The translations under genes and the position numbers were made by a program. This document shows, one piece after another, positions 52,734 to 62,174 of a stretch of DNA of 64,000 nt (positions are counted from its first letter, which is position 1; each line of letters opens with the position of its first letter). Origin of the DNA: Actinokineospora iranica (GTDB taxonomy: Bacteria > Actinomycetota > Actinomycetes > Mycobacteriales > Pseudonocardiaceae). The notes below the pieces were generated by a model. It saw only the letters and a program-made list of their open reading frames with translations. It was not told the origin of the DNA and searched no databases. The DNA lies in the NCBI RefSeq assembly GCF_900101685.1, contig NZ_FMZZ01000005.1:328130-392129 (forward strand). The letters are read 5' to 3'.

Positions 52734-53852
52734 TCAAGTCGTCGCGTAGGCGCTCAGCAGCGCCACCGCCTCGTCGGCGTCGTCGGTGACCAGGATCCAC
52801 GGCTCGGCAGCCCGCCCGCGCGCCATCTTGCGCACGAGCGGCGCAGCGGGCACCTCCTCGGTCCAGAACCGTTTGCCGAGGAAGACCATGGGCGCCGCAG
52901 GCCCGACCGAGCCGTAGTGGTTCTGGGTGTAGTCCTGAAAGATCTCTTGCACTGTCCCCGCACTGCCGGGCGTGTAGATGATGCCGCCGGTAGCCACGGT
53001 GAGCAGACCCTCTTCGCGTACCGAGTTCGCGAAGTACTTGGCGTGCAACTCGCAGAACGGGTTGGGCGGCTCATGCCCGTAGAACCAGGTAGGGATTCCG
53101 ATCGTGCGCGCCCGGTCCCCGGTCGGCAGGTCCAGCGTGAGCCCGGCCGCCAGCCACCGCCCGATCTCCACCGCGTCCACCTTCGCCCCGCTGGCGAACC
53201 TCGGCGCGACGGCGAGCGCGGCCAGCGCTTCGTCCACAATGGAGCGATCGGACAGGCGCACACCCAGCGGCACGGCCTCCATCGCCCCTGGCCCGCCGCC
53301 GGTGAGGACGGTGAACCCGCCGCGCCCCAACGCGACACCGAGTTCAACGGCGTCTCGGTAGCCTGCCGAATCGCGGGTAAGAGCATGTCCGCCCATCACG
53401 GCTACCGGCTTGCCGGTAAGCACGTCGTGCAACGCCTCAGAGATGCCGTGGTCGTGCAGCCGCTCGGCCAACGCGTGCAGCGGGTCCGGTGGATAGCCCT
53501 GCTCTCGGGTGTGCCGGTAAACGCGCGCGTCCAGCGTGTCCGCGTAAGTCTCCGGGTGGTCCGGGTCGAAGCCGTCGAACAACTCCGCGCACGTGTACAG
53601 GTGCGACCGGTAGACCTCGTAGGGCAGGCCCGGCACGATCGGGAACAGCAGCGCCCCCGCCGCCTGCGCCCGTCGCTGCGTCTCGGGCCGCAGCGCGCAG
53701 CCCAGCAGCAGGGCCCCGTCCATCGGCGTGCGGAGCAGGGCGTCGACGTCCGGATCGGTCAGATCGAGCCGGGCCAGCGTCACCCCGCGCAGGTCGAGGC
53801 CGTCCGCCCGGTGCAGGCGCAGGGTGTCCAGGTCGGTGATCTCGATCCGCAC
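52734..53852 (-). CDS. LOG-family (lysine decarboxylase-like) Rossmann protein
   Basis: A protein of 372 residues from a GTG. The central fold shows PVAVMGGHALTRDSAGYRDA, GFTVLTGGGPGAMEAVPLGV and the PGGxGT-like segment YTPGSAGTVQEIFQDYTQN. In canonical LOG cytokinin-activating enzymes the motif is PGGxGTxxE; here the second Gly is Ser. An extra N-terminal domain of about 150 residues is present, as in long actinobacterial members. It may hydrolyse nucleotide monophosphates, but the altered motif makes activity uncertain. Confidence 0.8.
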   Translation of the reverse strand: MRIEITDLDTLRLHRADGLDLRGVTLARLDLTDPDVDALLRTPMDGALLLGCALRPETQRRAQAAGALLFPIVPGLPYEVYRSHLYTCAELFDGFDPDHPETYADTLDARVYRHTREQGYPPDPLHALAERLHDHGISEALHDVLTGKPVAVMGGHALTRDSAGYRDAVELGVALGRGGFTVLTGGGPGAMEAVPLGVRLSDRSIVDEALAALAVAPRFASGAKVDAVEIGRWLAAGLTLDLPTGDRARTIGIPTWFYGHEPPNPFCELHAKYFANSVREEGLLTVATGGIIYTPGSAGTVQEIFQDYTQNHYGSVGPAAPMVFLGKRFWTEEVPAAPLVRKMARGRAAEPWILVTDDADEAVALLSAYATT

Positions 53853-53892
53853 GCCGGTAGCCTACGGACGCCCGACAGCCGACGTACGGAGA

Positions 53893-54336
53893 ATGATGAA
53901 CCAGGTACAGGCCCTCGCCGAGCGCACCTTCACCGCCCCGGTCGAGCGCGTGCGCGCCGCCGTCGCCGACTACGCGGGCGTCCGGTCGAAGATCCTCACC
54001 GCGCACTACAGCGAGTACGAGGTCCAGTCGGGCGGCGTGGGCGCTGGCACCGTCGTGCACTGGAAGCTCCAGGCCACCAGCAAGCGGGTCCGCGACTGCC
54101 TCGTCGACGTCACCGAGCCGCAGCCCGGCACCCTGGTCGAGGCCGACCGCAACTCCACCCTGGTCACCACCTGGACCGTCGACGGCTCGGGCGACACCTC
54201 GACGGTCCGGATGGCCACCACCTGGGAAGGCGCGAACGGCATCGGCGGCTTCTTCGAGCGCACCTTCGCCCCCGCGGGCCTCCGCCGCATCCACGACGAG
54301 CTGCTGGCCAACCTGGCCAGGGAACTCGGCGCCTGA
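53893..54336 (+). CDS. SRPBCC (START-like) family protein
   Basis: A protein of 147 residues from ATG 53893 (MMNQVQAL), after a weak GGAGA. The pattern LAERTFTAPVERVRAAVADYAG at the start, then VVHWKLQATSKRVRDCLVDVTE and TWTVDGSGDTSTVRMATTWEG, and the final GFFERTFAPAGLRRIHDELLANLAREL helix, match the polyketide-cyclase/dehydrase-like SRPBCC fold, a hydrophobic-ligand pocket. No catalytic residues can be assigned. It is divergent from the LOG-family gene, about 40 bases apart, and convergent with the oxygenase-like gene. Confidence 0.82.
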   Translation: MMNQVQALAERTFTAPVERVRAAVADYAGVRSKILTAHYSEYEVQSGGVGAGTVVHWKLQATSKRVRDCLVDVTEPQPGTLVEADRNSTLVTTWTVDGSGDTSTVRMATTWEGANGIGGFFERTFAPAGLRRIHDELLANLARELGA

Positions 54337-55536
54337 TCAGGCCAGCAGCGGCGTGCTGGGCTCAAGCCCGCACAGCGCCCGCCCGTAGTGCTCGACCCCC
54401 GTGGTCGGCAGCATCAGCGCGTGCGTGGCCAGCGCCTGCGCGTTGCGGGCGACCAGCTGGATCGGCATCGCCTCGTTGATGGCGGTCGCCCCGCTCGCCA
54501 GCCGCAGGGTCTCGATCGCCTCCATGTACAACTTGGTCGCGTGAGACACCAGGCCCCACACCCGGGGCTTGTCCTGCGGCCCGTACGGCGTGCCGGTACG
54601 CGCCCGTTGGTCGACCAGATCGGCCGCCTGGTAAGCGAAGTGATCCGCCGCTTCGATAGTGAGCTTCGCCCCGGCCACCTGGTGATGGGTGATCGGAGCG
54701 TCCCGGAAGTGCGTGTAGCCGGTGTAGGCGATCGGGCCCCGCTCCGGCAGCCGCGCCATGAACAGCTCGTACGCCGCGGCGGCCATGCCGAGGAACGCGG
54801 GCGGACAGCTGGTCAGGACGTACGGGACCAACGGCACCCGGTAAAGCGCGGAGTGGGCGTTGCGCTCGCTCAGGTGCGCGCCGAACATCACCCGCGACGC
54901 CAACGCGGCGCGCTCGTTCGGCACGAAGATGTTCTCGCCGGTCACCGTGTTGCTGCCGGTGCCCGCCATCCCGCTGACGTGCCAGTCGTCCGCGACGGTG
55001 AGTTCGGTGTACGGGATGACGAAGTGGGCCATCTCCGCGGGCCCGTCGCTGTTCTCGATCATGCCGGGCTGGACGGCGTAGGTGGCGTCGAGGCAGCCGC
55101 TGTTGAACGGCCAGCGTCCCGAGACGAGGTAGCCGCCGTTGACCCGGACCGCGCGACCCGTGGGCACGAGCGTCGCGGAGTGCAGCGTGACCGGGTCGGC
55201 GAAGACTTCGTCCTGCACGCTGTCCGGGAACAGGGAGAGCAGGAACGTCGCGTCGTAGTAGAGCGTGGCCACCCAGGCCGTGGAGGCGCAGCCGCGGGCG
55301 ATCTCGGCGAGGACCGCCATCTTGGTGCGCATGGTCGACTCGTAGCCGCCGAAGTGGCGGGGGAGCATCAGGCGGAACAGGCCCGCCTCGCGCAGCGCTT
55401 CCAGGTTCTCCGCGGGCACGCGCCGCGCCTCGGCGCAGCGCTGGGCGTTGCTTCGCAGGAGGGGCACGAGGGAGGCGGCCCGGTGGACGAGTTCGTCGGA
55501 GTCCGGCGTCGCGAGGAGTCCGGGGCTGCTGGTCAT
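54337..55536 (-). CDS. Acyl-CoA dehydrogenase-fold flavoprotein, probably a two-component monooxygenase subunit
   Basis: A protein of 399 residues from ATG 55536 after GGAAGGAC. The N-terminal helical bundle (EALREAGLFRLMLPRHFGGYE), the beta domain (VRVNGGYLVSGRWPFNSGC; DDWHVSGMAGTGSNTVTGENIFVP) and the C-terminal Acyl-CoA_dh_2-like helices place it with the HsaA/DszC/HpaB2 group. Those use reduced flavin to hydroxylate aromatics or other substrates rather than dehydrogenate acyl-CoA. The W-H-x-x-G-M-x-G-T-G-S motif is typical of that group. A flavin reductase is not adjacent. The substrate is unknown. Confidence 0.8.
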   Translation of the reverse strand: MTSSPGLLATPDSDELVHRAASLVPLLRSNAQRCAEARRVPAENLEALREAGLFRLMLPRHFGGYESTMRTKMAVLAEIARGCASTAWVATLYYDATFLLSLFPDSVQDEVFADPVTLHSATLVPTGRAVRVNGGYLVSGRWPFNSGCLDATYAVQPGMIENSDGPAEMAHFVIPYTELTVADDWHVSGMAGTGSNTVTGENIFVPNERAALASRVMFGAHLSERNAHSALYRVPLVPYVLTSCPPAFLGMAAAAYELFMARLPERGPIAYTGYTHFRDAPITHHQVAGAKLTIEAADHFAYQAADLVDQRARTGTPYGPQDKPRVWGLVSHATKLYMEAIETLRLASGATAINEAMPIQLVARNAQALATHALMLPTTGVEHYGRALCGLEPSTPLLA

Positions 55537-55706
55537 CGGGAGTCCTTCCGGCGGCGTTCCACCCTGGCGTTCAGCAGACTTACCATGCCACAACTCACCG
55601 TGACAGGTGGGTGACCTAGTGAGATCACACCCGAATGGGAACACCGTTATCACTACCTGTGTTGCACCTACTGCGTCGCATCCACCAATCAGGGAGTGCC
55701 ATCAGC

Positions 55707-56710
<1,004 letters not shown>

Positions 56711-56714
<4 letters not shown>

Positions 56715-57571
56715 CCCAGGGCCTGCATGAACGGCAGGACAAGCCGACGGCGGTCGCCCGGCAGCGGGCGACCGCCGAGGGTCATCGCGGCGGCGCGGAA
56801 CATCGGCGCCAGGCCGCGCTCGGCCACCCAGACGGCCAGTTCCCCGCGGCTGTCGTCCACATCGACGCGGACAGGTCCGTCGACGTCTCTTGCGAGATCG
56901 GCGATAAGAGCCTTCGCGTCGTGGTCGCCTTCGGCGATAAGAGGTCCGATGATCCGGTTGTCCAATCCCGTGCCCGGGCGCCAAGCGCTCGCGTAACCGA
57001 CGATCCGGTTGTCCCTCTCGATCACCCGGACATGGTCGGCGAAGTCGAACAGTCCCGAGAGGACATTGCTCCGGTCCACGCCGAACACGGCGCGGTCCAA
57101 TTCGAGGATCGCGCTGAGGTCTGCCGCACTCGCCACACGCGTAAGACCCGACCGTTCAGCGCGAAGAACCCCGACGTTTGCCTGAACCTCGGTAGACGCG
57201 TGGAAACCCAGCTTCTCGTACAGCGGTTTTCCGAACGGCGTCGCGTACAGGGTGACCGTCGCGTCGCCCGCCGCGCCGATCGCGTGCCGCATGACGCGCG
57301 TGCCCAGCCCGCGGCGGGCGAACCTGGCCGCCACCAACACCATGGAGATGGTCGCCAGGTCGCCCGACCGGGTCAGAACCGCGCACGCGGCCAGGCCACC
57401 CGACGGATCGGGAATGCCGAATCCCTGGCCAAGGCGCAGCAGGAAATCCCACTTGTGGTCCTCGTAGGGCCACTCCCGGTCGCCCGCCAACGCGAGGCAG
57501 GCGGGCAGGTCGGCAGTGGACAGCGGTCGCGGCGGAACGGTCGGAAGGTTGTTCGGATCCCCAGTCTTCAC
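56711..57571 (-). CDS. Double GNAT acetyltransferase
   Basis: A protein of 286 residues from a GTG at 57571. The first GNAT domain shows ISMVLVAARFARRGLGTRVMRHAI with the acetyl-CoA site RRGLGTRV, followed by LGFHAST. The second, about residues 140-280, is more divergent (RVIERDNRIVGYASAWRPG). The layout of one intact and one degenerate domain is known in actinobacteria (DUF-like acetyltransf_18 partners). It overlaps the last four bases of the oxidoreductase gene on the other strand. The substrate is unknown. Confidence 0.82.
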
Positions 57572-57669
57572 ACCGCGAATGGTCGCCCAGAGCGCCTTTC
57601 ACGGCAACCGATTAACCCGCCCCATACTCCGTTCTTCCAATCCCGTCAAACGCCTATCCCCATGCCATC

Positions 57670-57737
57670 GTGTCAATGACACCCACCCCGCCCCGGCATA
57701 CGGTGAAACCACAACCACCCCCGGAGGCTCGACATGA
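57670..57737 (+). promoter_or_regulatory. 13-bp palindrome, promoter-like region and strong Shine-Dalgarno facing purU
   Basis: GTGTCAATGACAC (57670-57682) is a perfect odd palindrome. Downstream lie CATACGGT (a -10-like box) and GGAGG followed by ATG at 57734. The frame opened by that ATG runs antisense into the 3' end of purU. It may be a relic start of a lost gene or the origin of an antisense transcript. Confidence 0.4.
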
Positions 57738-57811
57738 AACCGCCATCCCACAACCCTTTCTCCCCCAGCCCGGGAACCGCCGCACAGCAGTCGGCCCCGC
57801 GCCCGAAAAAC

Positions 57812-58687
57812 CTAGAACACCACAGTCTTATTGCCGTGCAGCAGGATCCGGCTCTCCAGATGCGCCCGCAGTCCCCGCGCGAGAACGACCTTCTCGATGT
57901 CGCGCCCCTTGCGCACCATGTCCGCCACCGAGTCGCCGTGGTCCACCCGAATCACGTCCTGTTCCACGATCGGCCCCTGGTCGAGTTCGGCCGTCACGTA
58001 GTGGCACGTCGCCCCGATCAGCTTCACCCCGCGCTGGTGGGCCTGGTGGTAGGGCCGCGCGCCCACGAAGGAGGGCAGGAAGCTGTGGTGGATGTTCAGC
58101 GCCCGCCCGGCCCACTCCGCGCACAACTCGGCGGGCACCACCTGCATGAACCGCGCCAACACGATCGCGTCCGGCGACCCGGCGTCCACCAGCTGCCGCA
58201 ACTGCGCGAACGAGGCGGCCTTCCCCTCGGGGTCGGCCGCGGGAAACGGCACATGGTGGAACGGGATGCCATGTGCCCGCGTGATCCCCGCCAAATCGGC
58301 GTGGTTGCCGACGACAGCGGTGATGTCCACGTCCAACTCACCGCTGTGCACCCGCCCGAGCAGGTCGTAAAGGCAGTGCCCCTCCTTGGAAACCAAGATC
58401 GCCACCCGACGCCGCCGCCCGGTGTCGGTCACCGTCCAATCCGACTTGGCACTGAGTTCCCGAGCCACCTCCCCGAACCGTCTCCGCAACTCGTCAACCC
58501 CAAACGGCAACGATTCAGCCCGCACCTCCTGCCGCGTGAAGAACCAGTTCGTATCAGGATCGGTGTGATACGCGGCCTCGACAATCCACCCCCCAGCCTC
58601 AGCCAGAAACCCCGAAATCCTCGCCACCACCCCCGCCCGGTCCGGACACCCCAACCTGATCACATAACGACGCTCATTCGACGACAC
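57812..58687 (-). CDS. purU: Formyltetrahydrofolate deformylase
   Basis: A protein of 291 residues from a GTG at 58687. An N-terminal ACT domain (YVIRLGCPDRAGVVARISGFLAE) is followed by a formyltransferase-fold domain. The catalytic Asn, His and Asp are in ALNIHHSFLPSF and in YVTAELDQGPIVEQDV. It hydrolyses 10-formyl-THF to formate and THF, balancing one-carbon pools, and it supplies formate for purine synthesis. The 3' end lies close to a divergent promoter-like site with an antisense ATG. No operon partner is adjacent. Confidence 0.94.
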   Translation of the reverse strand: MSSNERRYVIRLGCPDRAGVVARISGFLAEAGGWIVEAAYHTDPDTNWFFTRQEVRAESLPFGVDELRRRFGEVARELSAKSDWTVTDTGRRRRVAILVSKEGHCLYDLLGRVHSGELDVDITAVVGNHADLAGITRAHGIPFHHVPFPAADPEGKAASFAQLRQLVDAGSPDAIVLARFMQVVPAELCAEWAGRALNIHHSFLPSFVGARPYHQAHQRGVKLIGATCHYVTAELDQGPIVEQDVIRVDHGDSVADMVRKGRDIEKVVLARGLRAHLESRILLHGNKTVVF

Positions 58688-58737
58688 CCGCCAATTGTCC
58701 CAGCCCCTGTCCACCCGACCTCCACCCCAGCCACTCC

Positions 58738-58791
58738 TTCCGCCGCACCGACTCCTTCCGCCGCACCGGCTTCTTCCGCCGCACCGGCTCC
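58738..58791. repeat. 18-bp tandem repeat, three copies
   Basis: TTCCGCCGCACCGACTCC repeats three times head to tail with one to three changes, starting at 58738, 58756 and 58774. Confidence 0.75.
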
Positions 58792-59102
58792 CTCCACTCC
58801 GGTCTGGTTCCTTGTCGTGTTGGTCGCGGCCATGTCCTGGCCGCTCGCTCGACTTTTCCGCTCCGCTCCACTCCGGCCAGCGCCCCGCCCCGCTGCCTTC
58901 CTTCCCAATCCGCCTCTCCGCCCGACCCTCCACTCCAGACCCCGCTCCATCGCAGACGCCGCCGCTGATCTCACCGAGCCCTCGACCGCACTCCCGACAC
59001 ACGCGAATGCCGCCGTGCCGGCCCACCGTCGTCCCACCGCACGCCCCGCCACACCCCACCTGCCGCAGCGCCGCACCCCTCGCCTTGCCGCCGCAACCCC
59101 AA

Positions 59103-59300
59103 CGCCACCGCACCCTCATCGCACTGCTGTGCCCGCGGTCGGGTTGCCGCGCTCGCCGTCGCTCGCCGCCGGACCCCGGCGTCACCGCATCCTCACGGCA
59201 CTGCTGTGTCTGTGGTCGGGTTGCCGCGGCCGCCGTCGCTCGCCGCCGGACCTCAGCGCCACCGCATTCCCACCGGACTGCTGCGTCCGCTGTGGCACTG
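59103..59300. repeat. 77-bp tandem repeat, about 2.5 copies
   Basis: Landmarks recur every 77 bases: CACTGCTGTG at 59122 and 59199 with a diverged ACTGCTGCG at 59277, and GGTCGGGTTGCCGCG followed by CGCCGTCGCTCGCCGCCGG in the first two copies. Seventy-seven is not a multiple of three, which argues against a coding role. Confidence 0.75.
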
Positions 59301-59822
59301 TCGCGCCCGCCGCACCTCCCGCATCCGCCGCCGCACCAGCGCGCGGCACCCATGTCTGGCCGTGGCAGCACGCCGCCCCGTACCAGGTGCGCGGCCGCGC
59401 CGCGCGGTCTGGCCGCTGGCACGGTCGGGTGGCCGCACTGCCAGACCGCGAGCCTCGCCGCGGGGGCGGGCGAGATGTCGGGGTCGTGCTGTCGTTGCCG
59501 CGTCGCCCGCTGGACTGCCAGGGGCGTTGTCTCTTGGCCGCGCGGTCAGCCTTGCCCTCCGAACCTGGGCCGACTCGCACCACTGCCAGGCCAGGACCGG
59601 GGCACGACGGCGCGCTCGGCTGGGTCACGCCGTCGCCTTGCCTCCTGGGTGGGACCGTCACACCGCTGGGAGAACCACCACGTGTCCGCTGGTGGGCAGG
59701 TGCCTGTCCAACGCACTGGGACGTTGCGGGCGGGCGGCGCTTGCTTCCCCGCGTGGGCGGGACCGGTTCGCCCGGGGCCAGGCCACTCTTCGCGCCCACC
59801 GCGTTGCGGAACCTCGCGCCAG

Positions 59823-59871
59823 TGGGCCCGAAGGCCACCGGGACCTCGCCCGGAGGTGGCCTTCGGGCCCA
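59823..59871 (-). terminator. 17-bp hairpin terminator after the MerR gene
   Basis: TGGGCCCGAAGGCCACC (59823-59839) pairs perfectly with GGTGGCCTTCGGGCCCA (59855-59871) around a 15-base loop. It lies about 20 bases past the stop of the leftward MerR-family gene. Confidence 0.8.
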
Positions 59872-59892
59872 TCGACCCCCCGGCAGGGTGCC

Positions 59893-60654
59893 CTAGGACA
59901 GGCGGGTGCGGGCGTATTCGGTCATGGCCGCGCGGAGGTATTCGGCCAGGCGTGGGTCGGTCTTGTCGAAGTTCGCGCGGAAGCGCGGGTCGTCGGCGTA
60001 GAGATTGGCCAGGCCCGTGTAGGACTCGCGATTGGGCACCCAGGTGCCCTGAATCCACTGGTAGTGGCCGTCGATCGTCTCCTGGACCGCCGGGTCCGTC
60101 GGGAGGCGGCCCGCGTCGATGTGCGCGATCAGGGTGTTCAGGGACTTGAGCCAGGTCTGGCCTTCGGTCTGCCACCAGTCCTGGGGGGTGCCCGCGAACT
60201 TCTTGTTCGCTGCGTCGACGTGTTCCGCGCCCCAGCGGTCGCGGGCCTCCTGTTGCAGTTGCTCCTGTTTGGCCGAGTCGAAGCCCTCGAACCAGTGTGC
60301 CGCCGATTTGCTGGTCACTTTCTCTCCCCCTTGCACTTCGGAGATGGTTCGGGAGACCGTGCGCGCCAAGCGGTCCAGGCGGTCGCGTTCGGCCAGCAGC
60401 CAGCGGTGGTGCATCCGCAGGGCCTCGATCCGGTCGCGGCCCTGGTTGACGATCTCGGCGATCGCGTCCAGACCCAGACCCAGTTCGCGCAGCACCAGGA
60501 TCTGCTGCAGGCGCAGCAGTTGCTCCTGCTCGTAATACCGGTAGCCGTTGTCGCCCACTCTGGCCGGTGGCAGCAGGCCTATGTCGTCGTAGTGGCGCAG
60601 TGTCCGCGATGTCACCTTCGACATGCGGGCCACCTGTGCGATCGACCAGGCCAT
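59893..60654 (-). CDS. TipA-like MerR-family regulator with TipAS ligand domain
   Basis: A protein of 253 residues from ATG 60654. The winged HTH is AWSIAQVARMSKVTSRTLRHYDDIGLLPPARVGDNGYRYY, core SKVTSRTLRHYDDIGLLPP. A coiled-coil follows (QGRDRIEALRMHHRWLLAERDRL). Residues about 120-253 (HWFEGFDSAKQEQLQQEARDRWG through YLRAAMTEYA) are the TipAS domain, which in Streptomyces traps thiopeptide antibiotics. It should activate promoters with a 19-bp spacer, as found in front of its own gene. The start codon is preceded by GGAGGAGACGGAG. Confidence 0.92.
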   Translation of the reverse strand: MAWSIAQVARMSKVTSRTLRHYDDIGLLPPARVGDNGYRYYEQEQLLRLQQILVLRELGLGLDAIAEIVNQGRDRIEALRMHHRWLLAERDRLDRLARTVSRTISEVQGGEKVTSKSAAHWFEGFDSAKQEQLQQEARDRWGAEHVDAANKKFAGTPQDWWQTEGQTWLKSLNTLIAHIDAGRLPTDPAVQETIDGHYQWIQGTWVPNRESYTGLANLYADDPRFRANFDKTDPRLAEYLRAAMTEYARTRLS

Positions 60655-60696
60655 CGGTCTCCGTCTCCTCCGGGCCGGTCTTTCCGGCCCGAAGAC

Positions 60697-60727
60697 AACG
60701 GTAGAAGTTGACGCAACGGCAAAGTCA
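60697..60727 (-). promoter_or_regulatory. MerR-type promoter with 19-bp spacer
   Basis: Read leftwards, TTGACT (60727-60722) and TACCGT (60702-60697) are -35 and -10 boxes separated by 19 bp, the long spacer that MerR proteins untwist. The half-sites TTGAC and GTCAA flank an 11-bp centre within the spacer. A 7-bp hairpin GGGCCGG/CCGGCCC (60671-60689) lies in the 5' leader. Confidence 0.7.
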
Positions 60728-60734
60728 AGGCGAG

Positions 60735-61547
60735 TTATCTGGGGGCCACAGCTGACCAATCCAGGGTGAGTTCACCGAGGCGCCAGCGTTTGCGGGTGTC
60801 GAGCACCGGCCAACCGTCCTCGGCGAGCAGTCGCGCCGCCTCCACCCACCGGGCGCGGGGGCCGAAGGCCGCGAACGGCGCCGCGGTCGCCCAGCACGCG
60901 TCGAGGGCGGACAGGAAGTCGTGGACTCGTTCGCCCGGGACGTTGCGGTGGATGAGCGCCTTGGGGAGGCGTTCGGCCACATCGGACGGACGCTCGACAC
61001 CGGAAGGCAGACAGGCCACGGTGAACGTTCTGGGGCCGGTCGCGTCCAGCGTCACCCAGGCGCAGCGCCTGCCGATCTCGTCGCAGGTGCCCTCGACCAG
61101 CAGACCGCCCGGAGCCAGCCGGTCGAGCATCGTCGCCCACGACGACGCCGACTCGGCCTCGGTGTACTGGCGCAGCACATTGAACGCGCGCACCAACACC
61201 GGCCGGGCGCCCGCCAACTCGAAACCGCCCCGGCGGAACTCCAGCCGCGGCGGATCGGCCGACGGCTTGGCCGCCTCGACCCGCTCCGGGTCGATCTCCA
61301 GCCCCAGGACCCGCACGCCCGCGCACACCGCGCGCAACCGCGCGGCCATCTCGACCGTCGTGACCGGCGTCGCCCCGTAGCCAAGATCGACCACCAGCGG
61401 TTCAGGCCCCGACAGCACCTCACGCACCACAGCCGAGCCGACCATCCACCGATCCACCCGACGCAGCCGGTTCGGATTGGTCGTGCCCCGGGTCGGAGCG
61501 CCAAGCGCCCTGGCCCGACCAGCGGCCAACCGAGGAACGCGAGCCAT
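60735..61547 (-). CDS. Class I SAM-dependent methyltransferase-like protein
   Basis: A protein of 270 residues from ATG 61547. The Rossmann SAM site is LVVDLGYGATPVTTVEMA and GLEIDPERVEAAK. After it come ARPVLVRAFNVLRQYTEAE and WATMLDRLAPGGLLVEGTCDE, where the usual motif IV acid is shifted to ARAFN. The substrate is unknown; the motif set fits small-molecule or uncharacterised actinobacterial methyltransferases. The gene lies upstream of its own MerR neighbour in the same direction. The upstream open frame ends on TGATG with its start, so translational coupling to a possible upstream ORF cannot be ruled out. Confidence 0.8.
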   Translation of the reverse strand: MARVPRLAAGRARALGAPTRGTTNPNRLRRVDRWMVGSAVVREVLSGPEPLVVDLGYGATPVTTVEMAARLRAVCAGVRVLGLEIDPERVEAAKPSADPPRLEFRRGGFELAGARPVLVRAFNVLRQYTEAESASSWATMLDRLAPGGLLVEGTCDEIGRRCAWVTLDATGPRTFTVACLPSGVERPSDVAERLPKALIHRNVPGERVHDFLSALDACWATAAPFAAFGPRARWVEAARLLAEDGWPVLDTRKRWRLGELTLDWSAVAPR

Positions 61548-62174
61548 CAGCGGCAGCCCACCCGGCACAGAGCAACCGACCGACCACCGACCCGGCGCCC
61601 AGTGCCCGAGCCACCACCGACCAGGAAGCGGGCACCCAGCCAGACGACCGGAAGGCGGGCGATCAGCGACCAGACAACCCGGCGACCGCGGGTCGGACAA
61701 GCAGCGACCAGCGCACGGCAGGCGAGGTTCGCGCGTCGGGTGGCCGCGCCGCTGGTGGCCAGCCGGGCTGCGAGGTGCCCGTGGGTGGCTGGGGCTTGGG
61801 CGGCTGTGCGGCGGATGGACGGGCGGGCAACGGCCGGGGTGTGGGCAGGTGGGATTGGGGGGTTGGTTGTCGGTGGGCTGGCGCACGCGGGGGTGGTAGC
61901 CGGCGGGCCTGCGGATGCCGGGCTAGTTGCCCGGGGGCTGGCGCACGCAGGGCTGGTAGTTGGTGGGCCGGCGCACGCGGGGCTGGTTGCCGAGGGGCCA
62001 GCGCACGCAGGGGTGGTTTCCCGGGGGCCGGGGCACGCAGGGCTGGTAGCCCACCACTCGGTGCGCCTAGGGCGGGGAGCCGGGGGGCGGGGGCTGTGGG
62101 TGTGGCGGCGGGCGGCCATGTGGCGGGTGGTTCGGCGGTCCGCGGTCGGGAAGGGTGTGATCACGCGGGGGGCG
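61548..62174. other. 627-bp region with 30-bp repeats, C-rich then G-rich
   Basis: No recognisable gene is present. The left half is C/A-rich on the plus strand and the right half is G-rich, switching near 61755. The right half carries six 30-bp tandem units (61875-62054). On the minus strand one frame of 205 codons (62164 to 61547) runs through the repeats and ends on the start of the methyltransferase gene (TGATG). Its translation is Pro/Thr/Ala/Arg-rich without family features, so it is not called as a gene. Confidence 0.5.
61875..62054. repeat. 30-bp tandem repeat, six copies
   Basis: Units starting at 61875, 61905, 61935, 61965, 61995 and 62025 share GGGC-TGGCGCACGC-GGG-TGGT with variation. 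The period is exactly 30 throughout, so a 10-residue repeat (plus: GPAHAGLV-like; minus: TSPACAGP-like) stays in frame. Many GGG/GGGG runs could form G-quadruplexes on the plus strand. Confidence 0.75.

Larger units (their letters stand above)
58688..59892. other. 1.2-kb non-coding, repeat-rich, strand-asymmetric region
   Basis: No frame gives a convincing protein. The first 650 bp of the plus strand are strongly C-rich and G-poor. Embedded are a three-copy 18-mer array (58738-58791) and a 77-bp tandem repeat (59103-59300). An 11-bp inverted repeat pairs CGCGGTCTGGC (59403-59413) with GCCAGACCGCG (59440-59450), and a 17-bp hairpin lies at 59823-59871. Candidate open frames on both strands have Arg/Pro/Ala-rich translations typical of high-GC shadows. 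Confidence 0.55.

Noticed and set aside
57734..59896. A 720-codon open frame on the plus strand
   Set aside because: It runs antisense through purU with an Arg/Pro/Ala-rich translation and no family features, a typical high-GC shadow, although its start has a good ribosome site.
61875..62054. Possible CRISPR array because of 30-bp repeats
   Set aside because: The units are contiguous and diverged, with no unique spacers of constant length between identical repeats, and no cas genes are near.
61547..62164. A 205-codon minus-strand frame coupled to the methyltransferase
   Set aside because: The composition is repetitive and lacks domain features; kept as a finding, not as a gene.
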